Source of the DNA: Ampullaceana balthica
Taxonomy: Eukaryota > Mollusca > Gastropoda > Lymnaeidae
Length of the DNA: 64,000 nucleotides
Direction: 5' to 3'
Assembly (NCBI GenBank): GCA_944989445.1
Contig: CALYLW010000017.1
Location: 1,064,001 to 1,128,000 of the forward strand
This document shows positions 34,114-45,382 of the stretch, in pieces. Within the stretch, counting starts at the first letter, position 1. Every line of letters begins with the position of its first letter. The translations under genes and the position numbers were made by a program. The notes below the pieces were generated by a model, which was given only the letters and a program-made list of their open reading frames with translations, had not been told where the DNA came from and did not search any database.

Positions 34114-34947
34114 CATGAACCTACATGTGGAAGAAAATCAGAAGCCCCGAGCCAAGTGCTCTATATGGGTCTTCCCGGAAGACCCCCTTAGCCATATGGC
34201 CACCAAAGGGACGTTGGTTGGCTTTCCTTATGTCTCGTGAGATGATGGAAGATTCTGTGCTCTTGTGGGATCCTCGCGCATGTCCCTGCAGCTTCTGCTG
34301 TGGCTGTACAAGCCCACTCGCGAATGGCAGCCTTTGCCGCACTTCTGGCACTGAAAGGCAGCACATGTGGTTGTCTGATTAGCTCTCCTTTTCCTCTTTT
34401 GGCGGTCCGCGTCTGCGACCTGTCGCAGGTCTCTTTCTCCTGCTTCTAGCCCGGCAGTCATCGATTGTCTCCATCTGTGTCTGTCAGTAATTAGGGACAT
34501 GCCTTTTGCGGATGATGCTGCCATAGCTACCCACAATGAACCAAAGGGACGTAACAGCTGAGGACCCCCCCCCCAAAAAAAAAGCGGTCGCTTCTGAAGC
34601 GGCCATCTGGGCATCCAGGACATACAGTCGAAGATGCCTCCAACTAAGTTACCATCACAAAGAGGTGGTGGAATTTCCTACTACGACCCTCTACCACTTT
34701 GGCGCCATCCCGACAAAGCACACGGGTCTCCATGGTTAGGACCACCGCAGACCGGAGGATCATCAAAGACCTACCTAGGGTGCAACCCCCACTGGAAGGT
34801 TTCCTCAGAGCTGGCGTCCAATGCGTTCTTCGCGGCACTTTTTGCTAATCCGTACAAGCGCTCCTGGCCCTAAACCGGCACCGCTCGATGGCGTTGCTAG
34901 TAAATTGAGGGGGACGAAACGGTTGCTTCGGATTTACCCGACCCCTT
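34114..34947 (-). mobile_element. GC-rich retroposon of unknown family, copy 1, 13-bp TSD
   Basis: Flanked by CTTCGAAATCACT (34101-34113 and 34948-34960). Shares its sequence with 42478-43201: constant left end near ACATGTGGAAGAAAATCAG and a variable right end, the pattern of a 5'-truncated minus-strand retroposon. Contains GCGGTCGCTTCTGAAGCGGC, a near-palindrome. Interrupted by a LINE fragment at 34215-34539. No domain recognised. Confidence 0.7.
34215..34539 (-). pseudogene. RTE-like LINE C-terminal fragment with zinc finger, 13-bp TSD
   Basis: Flanked by ACCAAAGGGACGT (34202-34214 and 34540-34552). Minus-strand reading gives the family's C-terminal tail with CQKCGKGCHSRVGLYSHSRS, a CxxC...H...C zinc motif. 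5'-truncated; about 325 bp; no poly(A). Confidence 0.8.
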
Positions 34948-35918
34948 CTTCGAAATCACTTGCATGTTCTTCCATTAACTTGGCTGCTGCACATCGGGTG
35001 GCGAAAGTGCTGAGCTCAGTTAGGTTTGTAAGAAAGCCAAATTTCTCATGGATGTATTTATATGCACCTAACCAATGTTGTAGGGCTTAAGAAAGTTTGT
35101 CAATGGTTACCAGAAATACCTCAATCTTGAATATTTTTTTTCTCCAGGAGAATACTGTTTTGTTGATGTTCCTTTATCAAACTGACGCTTTCTTTTTTGT
35201 TTGATAGCATTGAAGATTGTTTACACTGTTTTTACCACCGACTTTTCCTTTCCTTTGTCTTCATAGGAATAAAATTAAGAATGCTATTTTTCAACAAACT
35301 CAATGAGAGACTTCCTTTCTAAAATTGTTTCCCAAATTTCAAGTAAAATAGCGACTTCCAGTTGTTCAATTTCCTTTAGAAATCCTTCTTCTTCAAGTCG
35401 GCAGTCAAGTGGCTGATTTTCATTCGTTGCTAATTCTTCCAGTGCTTCGATATTCTCATGGTATGAGCTATTAACAGACCTTACAGCATAATGTCAGGCT
35501 GACCATCTTGTGTCAGACAAGGCTTTGTTAGCATGTATCAATTTCATATGTTTTTTAAGTACCTGTCACCGATGAGTAGATGCAACAAGTCGGGTATAAG
35601 ATTTTGCAGAAGACAAAAAAATCTGACCGCAGTAGGACAACCTACTGCTCTTTTCTCAACCAAATTAAAGGAATGAGCTGTGCACGTCACATAATGAGCT
35701 ACAATGCACTTCTCACGAAGAATAGCCTGGTTTCCGTTATTTTTCCTACTCATTTGCAGCATTGCCGTATGACTGTCCAAGGCATTTTCAGGGATTCGTA
35801 CAAACATAATGGCTTGCATCTTTATTATACACTATAATTCATAAAAAGTTTTGGGGCCCTTAAATTATTGGGGGCTTTAGCCCGTTCAGCACCCCCCCCC
35901 CATTTTTAATCCGCCATA

Positions 35919-36312
35919 GGGGGGGAGGTCACGCATCTGTGACGATGTGGTACGAGGAGGGGGGTGTTTAATAAGAAATGTGACGTCACGTCAAAAACGC
36001 GAAACTTTAAATAAAAGTTCCACTTAAATATTTGATTGTTTACCATTTATTTAATTAGGTTTTCAATGACTTCACGCGTGTTACGATATTACAGTGCAGA
36101 CTTACCCTAAATACATATTTAAATGACAAAAAATAATTTGCAACATGCTAATTTGTATTGAGAAAATACGGCTTGGGGGAGGGGTGTCAAAGCTTTGTGA
36201 CGTCATATCGTAAAAAGGGGGTGGGGTCTAAGTTTTTGTGACAAAGTATGACGCTGGGGGAGGATGGGGTAAAAATCGGCAACCTCGCGTGACGACATTT
36301 ATGGACGGCCTC
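35919..36312. mobile_element. GGGCCGTCC-type element, left end deleted
   Basis: Ends GACGACATTTATGGACGGCC on the right. The left terminal ~40 bp is missing, and the sequence is fused to a truncated hAT end (AATCCGCCAT). Confidence 0.65.
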
Positions 36313-36430
36313 TTCAGTCGTGAAGGGGTGACACCATGAGCTACCGCCCCGGGTGACACCAACCCTAGTGACGCCTCTGATAATAATATCACTATGACGA
36401 GGACTCCCGTTGTGGCGTTTATTTGGTTCC

Positions 36431-36670
36431 TTCTTATCTTATCTGTTTCAGACGCTCTTTCTATACAGAAGATTATATCCTTTACAGATTTCCATGGCCG
36501 CTCGATTCGTTGGGTGTTAGCAACGGTAATAGGATCGTCGAAATTTAGGCTGCATGATGACTCAGGGACGCCCTAGGCCCCGGGAACAAATCCTTTCCTT
36601 CACATGGATTCGAACCCGTGACCATATCGGTACGCCAGTCGATCGCGCTGCCACTCGACGAACGCACCCC
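36431..36670 (-). mobile_element. tRNA-derived SINE with LINE-type tail
   Basis: Read on minus from 36670: a tRNA-like head with an A-box-like region (GTCGAGTGGCAGCGC) and a B box GGTTCGAATCC (36616-36606), a body of about 130 bp, then a tail with CTTCTGTATAGAAAGAGCGT and (GATAA)n. The tail matches the CR1-type LINE at 52532-55558, implying that LINE's enzyme mobilises the SINE. No clear target duplication. Confidence 0.75.
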
Positions 36671-36726
36671 TGAAATGAGTCAGGCAAATGTCATTGAACT
36701 GCGTGACACGACCTGTTTAAACCTTC

Positions 36727-36895
36727 TCGGGGTGTTTCTTTCAATAAAATTTTTCCATTCGTGATACGCGTTTTTCATATTTTTGAATTTTTTTCGTATC
36801 TTGGAACAAAACATTTTTCGAAAGGCCTTTCGTATCTTTGATTTTTTCGTATCTTAAAGCATTCGTATCTCGAGGTACCACTGTAATGCCTGGCA
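36727..36895 (-). mobile_element. Tigger/mariner-like remnant (CAGTGGTACCTCGAG)
   Basis: Minus strand from 36895: CAGTGGTACCTCGAGATACG followed by repeated ATACGAA motifs. Only one terminus is seen. Confidence 0.45.
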
Positions 36896-36929
36896 GGATG
36901 TTATCAAAGGCGTTTAACTGACGAACTTT

Positions 36930-37035
36930 GATGCTATTCTGTCTTGTCTTATCTATACAGACGCTCCTTCTATACAAAAGGTTATTGCGTTCACAGGCCA
37001 CGACCACGAGGGAACACGCTATTCCCACCTGCCTT
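36930..37035 (-). repeat. Second SINE/LINE tail copy
   Basis: Minus strand: AACGCAATAACC then TGTATAGAAGGAGCGTCTG and a GATAAGACAAG run; the same tail as the SINE, with a different body. Confidence 0.6.
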
Positions 37036-37457
37036 TAATTCCCTAACTAGTGACAAGTGCCCTAGATTCCACCACATTAACTCACACTTGAGTGAATCCA
37101 ACATGTGTCGGTAGGCGCCGTTTTGATCCTTGTTACGTTCCTCAGGACTCTTTCATGACCTTTCCATTTTTTATGCATTAAATACAGAGTTTAGATCAAA
37201 CAATTTGACGGAATGGTTTACCGTTTGGTGACTTTAAGCCGGGAACTGTACAAATTGAATTGATCAGACAAAATCCCCCCTCCCCACTGGAAATAGATTA
37301 GCCGTTACAATGGGCATATGCCATAAGTATCGCCACTGTCGGAGCTTAAAAAGTCATAGAATTGATAAAATGTATGTACAATTTTACTCGGGTAAATTAA
37401 CCAACAAGTAACCAAAAAAATGTGTCTGGCACCTAAAAAAAGTTAGTATTGTATGTC

Positions 37458-38730
37458 CAGTGGCATAACAACGGCTTGGCATTGGGGCAGTTGCCAAGGG
37501 CGCCGGCCTACGCCAGTTCAAAAGGGCGCCGCTAAATCTCTAATTTTTAAATTTAAATAAATATTTCAATTTTATCTTTGATTAGAGAAAAGGGGAATAA
37601 TTAATTATATTTAAACATATTTCATTTAAACCATAATGATTTTCTTTATGTTTTGTGGCCTTTGCGGGGATTCTTATCATACAAATGCGCAGACTTAATT
37701 TGGTAGGTGTGCACGCGGCCAGCATTGATGCAGATGTTGTGACATTTTTCGAAATTATACAGGCATTAGTGTATCACCCGTCAAAAATGACAGAAGTTTT
37801 CAAAATAAATACACATCAGATTAAGTAGTAACGAAGGACGCTGTCTGCGCATATGTAATTTATTTTTATTTTATTCATTTATTTTCATATTGCACAATTT
37901 TATTTGGAACGTTCGAAAATATTTATTTTTGGTGCAGTAATTTGGTGCGCTGCTTTCTAAAATTAGTAGCGTCATGGATAGACAGACGGGACATACATTG
38001 CAAATTATGTATGTTGATTGTACAATTTTTTCTCCTCGTCAACTAGTAGATGGAAAAAAAATATCCCCAGTCACTGAAATCAACCTAAAGAAGCATGCGG
38101 ACATAAGATGGTGTTCCAAAGCAAATGCTGTGAGGGCTGTATATGAGCAACTGGAGCAAATTATTTTAGTATTTGTAGATATGAAGGATAATCTTGGTGT
38201 CGCATTATCTGTTGTTAAATCATTGCACCATCAAATCAATAGTTACAAGTTCATTGCGTTTATAACTATTTGGAGTTTGATATTGGAAAAAAATAAACAA
38301 AGGCAATTTAGCACTACATTAAAAAAACAACAGGATATTTATCGATCATCGTTGTTAATAAAAGGACTTTTGAGTGACTTTGAAGATCTAACAAAATAAC
38401 GAAATTTATAACTTTTTGCGAAAATTGAAGAAACGTGTAATAAAATGAAAATCGAGCCAGTTAAAAAAAAAGCGAAAACGAAATCCAGGAGAGCATGCTG
38501 AAGATGAAGGACCTAACTTGGATTAATTCATAATTTCTTTTTTTTGTTTTGTTGTTGCAATAATTTATTCAATAATAATGCAGTTAAAAGACAGATTAGT
38601 TTCTCTGAAAAAATATAGCAGAAGACTTTAATTTTCTGACTGGCAAAGCGTTTCAATCTTTTGCAATTGCAGATTTAGAATCTAAAGCTGCCCTATTATC
38701 AGGCAAATATTATGAAATAAATAAATTACT
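37458..38730 (+). mobile_element. hAT-4 fragment (CAGTGGCATAACAACGG) with transposase piece
   Basis: Left end CAGTGGCATAACAACGGC. The right end is not identified because a GGGCCGTCC-type fragment follows. Confidence 0.55.
37974..38399 (+). pseudogene. hAT transposase middle fragment (ZMYM1-like)
   Basis: 141 codons: LKKHADIRWCSKANAVRAVY, the conserved L..TRW.CR..A...V segment found before the insertion domain of ZMYM1-like hAT transposases, then VVKSLHHQINSYKFIAFITIW. Catalytic N-terminal and dimerisation C-terminal parts are missing. Non-functional fragment. Confidence 0.65.
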
Positions 38731-38747
38731 TAATTTTTTTCCCTTCT

Positions 38748-39078
38748 GATATGACGTCACAAAGCTTTTTTAACCCCCTCTCCCTTAAGCCGTATTTTCT
38801 AAATGTAAATTAACATGTTGCAAATTATTTTTTGTCACTTAAATGTGTATTTAGTATAAGTCTGCAGTTTAATATCGTATTACACACGTGAAGCCATTGA
38901 AAACGTCATTAAATAAATGGTAAACAATCAAATATTTAAACGGAACTTTTATTTAAAATTGCGCGTTTTTGATGTCACGTCACATTTTTTAAATACACCC
39001 CTTCCCCCCGTCACACATCGTCACAGATGTTTGACACCCTCCCCCCTAGGCATATGACGTCATTTATGCACGGCCCCT
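38748..39078. mobile_element. GGGCCGTCC-type element, left end missing
   Basis: Interior ATGACGTCACAAAGC...; right end GACGTCATTTATGCACGGCC. Confidence 0.65.
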
Positions 39079-39254
39079 AACCCATGGACAATAATGGACA
39101 TCCTCCAAGTCTTTCAGTGCCAACAGGGGAAACATACAGAATTTTACATTTTTTGTAACCCGGTTTGGTCAGCACCCTTATGGTGAAATATTTTCAAAAG
39201 AGAAAACAATTCCTTACCACATGAAAAATAGAAGTTTAAAAAAAAAGATAAAAC

Positions 39255-39279
39255 AGTAGAGAGAGAGAGAGAGATAGAG
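39255..39279. repeat. (GA)n microsatellite, left part
   Basis: GA repeat immediately left of hAT-5; continues at 46129-46184 on the other side. Confidence 0.8.
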
Positions 39280-40878
39280 CAGTGGCGTAGCTATTACTTT
39301 TGCCGCCCTTTTTTAAGTGGGTGGCGTTGTGGTTTTTACAAATTAATAAACACGAATAAATAATTGTAATTGAAAAAAGTAAAGGTGGGAACATTTTTAC
39401 CATTAGATGCCATATTATTAAGTAAGCAGCAATAAAGGAGGCCGCATAAGATGATAAATATGTAAATGCATATTTTATAAAAATACAAGATACTTTTTTT
39501 TTAAAGACCACAAGAAAGTTACTTAGGTCGCAGGTTTTCCCCCATGAGACAAAACAACTAATATATGCGTGTTGGTATTTCAGAAATTGCATTAATTTTT
39601 TTAATAAACAAATTGTACACATTAATATGTAAACATATTTATACATTTACTTTCCTAACTTTCATCGTAGAAAAATCGTGTATTATGCTATCAAAATTTA
39701 AATTATTTGTAATATCTTGTTCTATGGACAATATTGCAAGATTTCGTAGTTTTCAATCACTCATTGTGGAACGAAGATACTTTTTTTATCAACTTCAGTT
39801 TGGAGAAGCTCCTTTCACAACTAGCGACACTGATAGCAATTGTTAAAAAAATTCTTAACAAAATTACAATGTTGGGTACAGAATTGTCCAGTCTATACTG
39901 TTGAATAAATTTTAATATATCAAGGGGGGCTTTTACTCCGTTTTTCCAACATAATGCCTCTTCTTGTAGTGTAGGTACACCCATAAAAACCTGGATCCTC
40001 TTTCTTTCAATAAGGAACTGTTCTTTATCAATGTCAATAAAGTCATTTATTTCACATTCAAATCCTTCATTAAGTAGGTTACATGGCATTATACACGAAT
40101 ATTTTCTTGCAAGGACATGCAACTGATCAAAGCGTTCTTTTATTTCCTTTATAATGCGATCCATGGATAAAAATATTTCTCGTTGTACTTCTTGTTCTAA
40201 AGATAGAACGTCTTGTGAATTTTCCCCATTCATGTTTTTTCTCCTTCTAACTCGACGTTCAATCGATATCTCCAACTCTTCACAGATTATTTTGGCTGCT
40301 ATAACAGCATTTGGTACTAGCACATCTCTTTGATCCATGAAATAGGTTTGCAAAGAATTTAGTTTTATATGTCATTGATGAAAATTTAATCCTTTTATTT
40401 GCAGATATTTTTTAGCATCATTAATTTCCAAAAGGACGGGTTCCCAAGTTCCCATAAATTGAGATAACATAGAAAAGAAAAAGATTGCATTGAATTGAGT
40501 AAAATTCCAGCATCTGATCTTGTTTTACTGTTTTCTTCTTCAGCTGTCAATTTTTTCAAGGCGCTTAAAATGTTACTAAAATGGATTTTTTTTACTATGG
40601 TTACTGCTTTTGCTCAAGCGCTCCAGCGAGTTTCAACGCTGCGTTTGACACATTGGCCTGTGACAGACAGTAAAACCTCCCATCGATGTGTGGAAGAAGA
40701 AAAAAATGAAAACAACTGTTCAATAGTTCCAAAAATGTTAAGGAATCAATAGCAGTACAAGCTGCATGTAAACATGCCAGGTTTAAAGAATGATGTGTGC
40801 ATGCTACAAATTCTGCATTTGGATTGATTAATTTAATACGAGTTTGAACACCGCTGTGCTTTCCATTCATGACGGCAT

Positions 40879-40929
40879 CATTGTCGTAAGCCTGTCATTG
40901 TCGTAAGCCTGTCATTGTCGTAAGCCTGT
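40879..40929. repeat. 17-bp tandem triplication inside transposase
   Basis: Three exact copies of CATTGTCGTAAGCCTGT. The unit is not a multiple of three. Confidence 0.9.
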
Positions 40930-41101
40930 CGTCCCTTGCCATTTTTTTAATATATCTAAACCGTCATTTTCTATTTTCTTTAAAATCATATTTGTGATTT
41001 CCTCAGCAGTTTTCCCTTTAGTTTCTACAAAGTTAATAAAGGATTCTACAACTTTAACTTCGCTGCCGTCAATTACTACGTACAGTATCTTATAATTTGA
41101 C

Positions 41102-41383
41102 AATGGGCGTCGCTAGGAATTTTTCCAGGGGGGGGGGCAAAAAAGTCCCACTTTTTTAAAATTTTAACTGGCAATGCCATACAGGTACAATTTTCAATTA
41201 AATTCAAGTTCAGTATAAAATAAGGGTTGAAAAAAGCCTTAGAAATTAATAAGACTTACAAATTGGTGCTGTAATAGTTTAAAATACAACATTTATTAAT
41301 GCATTTAATAAATTAATTATTTTTTTCTCAAATGTAGGGGGGGCAAATGCCCCCCTTGCCCCCCCCCCTTCCCTACGCCCATG
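41102..41383. mobile_element. hAT MITE (CATGGGCGTCGC family), copy 2, 8-bp TSD
   Basis: AATGGGCGTCGCTAGGAA ... CCCTACGCCCATG, flanked by AATTTGAC (41094-41101 and 41384-41391). Gives the undisturbed version of the MITE split by the LTR element at 25997-31043. Confidence 0.92.
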
Positions 41384-42477
41384 AATTTGACTGGTTTGAT
41401 CTTTGTGGGAAATATCTGGAGTGCTGTCGAATATCATACAAAAGTATTTAGCTTGCGTTATTTGGTCCTAACTGTTTTTCTCACTGCGCCTCCCAATAGG
41501 TCTATGAATTCATTCTGAATCATTGGCGACAAATAAGAGAAATTTTATTTTTTACCCATCTTAATTTTTACCACATGTTCACGTAATACTGGATCGTACT
41601 TAGCCAACAAGTCAACAAGTTCTAGAAAATTTCCTCTATTTTCGATTGAATTGATGTCTTCCTCGTGAACACTTTCACGATGACCTTTCAACGCCAAATT
41701 TTGTTTTGCTAAGAATCTAATTATATCAAGTATTCTTTTGAGAATTTCCTTCCATTTTTTAAATTTCTTTATCAATATTCTGTTGTAGTTTATCAAAAGT
41801 TGCGCCTTGTCCAATTCTTATCTCTAATTCCTTCCATTGGGTAAATGATCGAATGTGCAACGGACTCAACTCGTTGTTTTGACTTATTTTGGGATTAAGT
41901 TGTCACCATTTGTTAAAATCATTTTCCGTGTTAAAATTTGAATGACAAAGATCATCAAACAGTTTGCAGCAAAAACAATAAATACTTTTCTTCGATGGTG
42001 CATACACCATCCACAAGCTTAACAAATTTTCGCCATTAGGTAAAATTTGAAGAAAAAAAAACAATCACGTGTAAGCTTTCGTGTTTCACCTTTGGTTGAA
42101 TTGCCAGGACGTTTTACTCCTTCACTGAAATCCGCGTCTAAATTTTGAATTGCAAACGGACCTTGACGTACCATGAATACTCTTGTGTTATCGTCAATAT
42201 TGTTAGGCCATAATGCAACATCTTTCATAGAAATAGTCGGAATGATTTGTGATGCTAACTGCTAACTCTTCATCAGAACTTGATGAACTTTCTACTCCTT
42301 CGCCAGTATGTGAGGCAGGTCTTTCCTCTTCAACAGCATTGCAAGAAGTTATTTCGCCTTTGAAACCCGCTTCTTCGCTAGTACTTGAGGCAACAATATT
42401 TAAAGTATTTCCTCCCTTGCCTTCTTTTTATTACTAGTCTTATATTAACTTGCTTTGTAAGTTTAAGTGATCGGACT

Positions 42478-43201
42478 GTTGATCCTACATGTGGAAGAAA
42501 ATCAGAAGCCCCGAGCCTAATGCTCTTCATGGGTCTTCCTGGAAGACCCTCCCAGCTATCTGGCCCCCTCCCCCAGAAAAGGACGTGACAGCTGGGAAAC
42601 CCCCCCCCCGGAGCGGTCGCTTCTGAAGCGGCCACCTGGGCATCTAAGACAGAAAGTCGAGGATGCCTCCCACTAAGTTGACCTCACAAGGAGGGGTGGA
42701 ATTACCTTACTACGACCCGCTACCACTTCGGCGCCACCCCGGCAAAGCATACGAGTCTCAATGGTTAGGATCGCCGCAATGCGGGGGATCATCAATGACC
42801 TACCTAGGGTGCAAACCCCACTGGAAGGTTTCCTCAGAGCTGGCGTCCGCTGCGTTCTTCGCGGTACCTTTTGATAATCCGTGCTGGCGCTCCTGGCCCT
42901 AAACCGGCACCGCTCAATGGCGTTGCTAGTAAAATTGAGGGGGACGAAACGGTCGCTTCGGATTTACCCGACCCTCAACGGGTACTTTGGTTTTCATCAT
43001 CGACAATGCATTTAAGATGCCTTATCTAAGATCCGTACAGCGACTGTAATCATAAGTGACTAGCACCTAATACCTAACATATCGGACTTTGGCATTGCCT
43101 GCCGGGAGTTGTTGGTTTCAGGTCGCCGAGTCGCGGTCAGGTCCGTGCCCCACGACCTTACTCATCCGCCGAGCCCCGTAGAGGCCACCCCCTTTCGACG
43201 G
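42478..43201 (-). mobile_element. GC-rich retroposon of unknown family, copy 2, 12-bp TSD
   Basis: Flanked by AGTGATCGGACT (42466-42477 and 43202-43213). Same left end as copy 1 (34114), extends farther on the right, consistent with less 5' truncation of a minus-strand retroposon. Not recognised as a named family. Confidence 0.72.
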
Positions 43202-43243
43202 AGTGATCGGACTATCCGAACATTTGTTTATAACTCTTTCACG

Positions 43244-43422
43244 CAGGGCCGTTTTAACGCATAGGCCCGTTGGGAATTTGCCCGGCGGCCCACGAGCATA
43301 GGGGCCCCATGGGAATATGTTTATTTTTATATATTATGTATATTTATTTTGTATTCCTGCGGGGAAGGGGCCCAACACTATTTATTTGCCCGGGGGCCCT
43401 AACTGGTGTAAAGGCGCCTCTG
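43244..43422. mobile_element. hAT MITE, 179 bp, 8-bp TSD
   Basis: Ends CAGGGCCGTTTTAACGC and TGTAAAGGCGCCTCTG; CTTTCACG flanks both sides (43236-43243, 43423-43430). Confidence 0.9.
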
Positions 43423-43885
43423 CTTTCACGTGACAGTTCAGTTCACGCGTTGACGCTGACCGTCGATGTTCACACCCCCTATCTTCCCTTGCTAAATTAT
43501 GCAAAGATATTCACCTGAGCACCCTAGTCTTATAGTCATGGTGAACAACGATATAATCTATTTCACCTACGATTTAACGTTCCTGTCTCATTATAAACGT
43601 TTACATTTTCATAAATTTGGAACTATAGGTCTATACCGACTGTGCATTTCAAATTTTAAATTTATTTTCTACTTTTTAGTGCATTTCTAATATAAGACTA
43701 GTTTCTAAAAGTGTTTTTTAAAATATATTTTTATTCTTTCTAAATGACGCTCCGCTTTCTTTAATTCGTTTTATCCTACGGATACATTTTTCAAATATAT
43801 ATTATAGAATAGAAATAAAACGTCCCTTTCATATTTTAAAAGTATGGATTTTTTCGAATTTATTTATGCCTCTTGTGGTGTTTGT

Positions 43886-45382
43886 GGCCGTCCATAATTG
43901 ACGTCACGTGCCTAAGGGGAGGGGAGTCACGCATTTGTAACGATGTATAATGTATAGTATGACTGTATGACAAGGCCGATAAATCAAAGAAAACACGACC
44001 GCACCGCCGAAGTGGGTGGAAATGAAAATGTTTTGTGTTATTAGTAATAACACTGCTGCTTTTATTATATGACAGGACCAGAACATAGCTTTGAAATATA
44101 CCTAAAACAGTGAGTTACGGACGAGCTGATATTGTTTATATACTCCCCCCCTTTCTCAGTCCACCCCTATCCCCACCTTACTTTAAAAAAAAACAACAAC
44201 TGGTGTTTTATTGGGTTTTAATTAAACAAATGTTTGCGTCGTTCAATGATTTTCACTGTGGTAACAAAAAGGAATTAACAATTTTTTTTTAAATCATGAC
44301 AAAAACAAAGGGTTGAAAATAATTTGTGCTTGATGTAAATTTAAAAATTGCAGGGAGCGATTGGTTTGTTAATGGTTGGTAATGTAAACTGTCATCACCC
44401 GCTCACATGTGTGGACATGCCGAATGACCCATCTTGCAGCCCCTGAAACAAATCACAAAAGTGCGCCCTTTCCATTTACTTGTGTTCCTTTGTTCGTTAA
44501 CAAGCCCAGGCCTAGCAGAAAAACTGATTTTAATAAGATGTATAAGTTGACAGTATTTAAAGTTAATAAATTAAATAGTTACTACCAATGTTTCCTTTAA
44601 GCTGCGCGATTGCGAGGCCGCGCAGATATCTGACAGACGCAGCGCAACAGTTTTGAATTACCGCACAGGAAATTTTGTAAAATATTGCATAAAAGATGGG
44701 TGATGTACAAATTTGTACACGGGTTTTTTTTAAAAACTTTGCACACGGACCAACAAACCTTAGACTTAGAGGGAACATTGATGACTACCACCGCCTAGAG
44801 GACAATAGCAATCCAGCTGCTAGGCCCGTATGACCTGACAGAATGTTACGTCATTGTTGCTGACATTTTGTTTGAGTATTCGCTTTTCGTTTGAGTATGA
44901 CGAATGCGTTTACATCAGGAATAAAAGTTTGAAGTGCATTTAAGTTCACAATTGTGTGTTGTTAGAGGCATGTCATTGACTATTGTGAGAAATGAGGTGC
45001 ATGGATGGAGACTAGGTTGCATTTCCTTTTGAATAGTGGTCATGATGGCGAAGATTATGCGGCGTTTCGAACGGGTACCCGGTGTACCCGCTCGAAAATT
45101 TGGACGGGTACCCGGGCAGCTTTTTGCAACAGTATTGACATACCTAGTTACGCTACTATAGTACAGAGGTACGCTAAATACGTATTTAAATGACAAAAAA
45201 GGTAATTTATAACAGACTTATTTTCAATGAGAAAATACGGCTTTTTTTTTGGAGGGGGGGGGGTGGGTGGTCAAAGCTTTGTAACGTCATATTTGAGGGG
45301 AGTCTAAGTTATTATGACGAAGAGTGACGGGGGGGGGGTAAAAATCGACAAAAATCGCGTGACATCATTTATGAACGGCCCC
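43886..45382. mobile_element. GGGCCGTCC-ended TIR element, copy 3
   Basis: Left GGCCGTCCATAATTGACGTC, right ATGAACGGCCCC. TTTG on both sides suggests a 4-bp duplication. Contains the hAT MITE at 44586-44780 and a short GGGTACCCG palindrome cluster (45070-45118). No transposase. Confidence 0.75.
44586..44780. mobile_element. hAT-like MITE, 195 bp
   Basis: Ends CAATGTTTCCTTTAAGCTGC and, inverted, CTTAGAGGGAACATTG. Flanks GTTACTAC and ATGACTAC fit an aged 8-bp duplication. Confidence 0.75.

Larger units (their letters stand above)
33700..35819 (-). pseudogene. hAT transposase, ZMYM1-like, interrupted
   Basis: Minus strand. Piece 35819-35544 has MSRKNNGNQAILREKCIVAH and CTAHSFNLVEKRAVGCPTA, the central hAT motif (SGKNNG...CTAHSLNL). 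Weak coding continues to 34960. After the GC-rich retroposon (34114-34947) the C-terminal end near 33870-33700 reads SIEKELVSLLSFIDLIENF, as at hAT dimerisation-domain ends. Frame breaks throughout. Confidence 0.65.
32039..36379. mobile_element. hAT-3 element (CAGTGGTGTCACTAGGG...), interrupted
   Basis: Left end CAGTGGTGTCACTAGGG with CGCCCCGGGTGACACC just inside; right end CCCTAGTGACGCCTCTG preceded by CGCCCCGGGTGACACC. Flanks CTATAATA and ATAATAAT are similar but not a clean 8-bp duplication. Segment 33000-33350 recurs inverted at 49905-50165. Several other elements are inserted, and part of the interior belongs to a second hAT (transposase at 33700-35819). Confidence 0.65.
39757..42228 (-). 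pseudogene. hAT-5 transposase, ZMYM1-like, interrupted
   Basis: Minus strand from right: 42228-42019 (GPFAIQNLDADFSEGVKRPG; TTF-type zinc region start), 41814-41545 (RFLAKQNLALKGHRESVHEE; DLLAKYDPVLREHV), MITE insertion at 41102-41383, 41092-40912, 40870-40601 (MNGKHSGVQTRI; ACTHHSLNLACLHAA), and 40353-39757 ending VASCERSFSKLKLIKK, the dimerisation domain. A threefold 17-bp repeat at 40879-40929 shifts frame at the AYDND motif. Not functional as it stands. Confidence 0.8.

Noticed and set aside
31503..35918. A single hAT from 31503 to 35918
   Set aside because: The two supposed ends share only about ten bases and cross the better supported hAT-3 pair.
36600..36670. Functional tRNA gene on the minus strand
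   Set aside because: A B box is clear, but it continues into a SINE body and LINE-type tail.
40879..40929. CRISPR-like direct repeats
   Set aside because: Three abutting copies without spacers inside a transposase; a simple tandem duplication in eukaryotic DNA.
45070..45118. GGGTACCCG palindromes as a regulatory operator
   Set aside because: They lie within a non-autonomous transposon and resemble decayed element ends; nothing links them to a gene.
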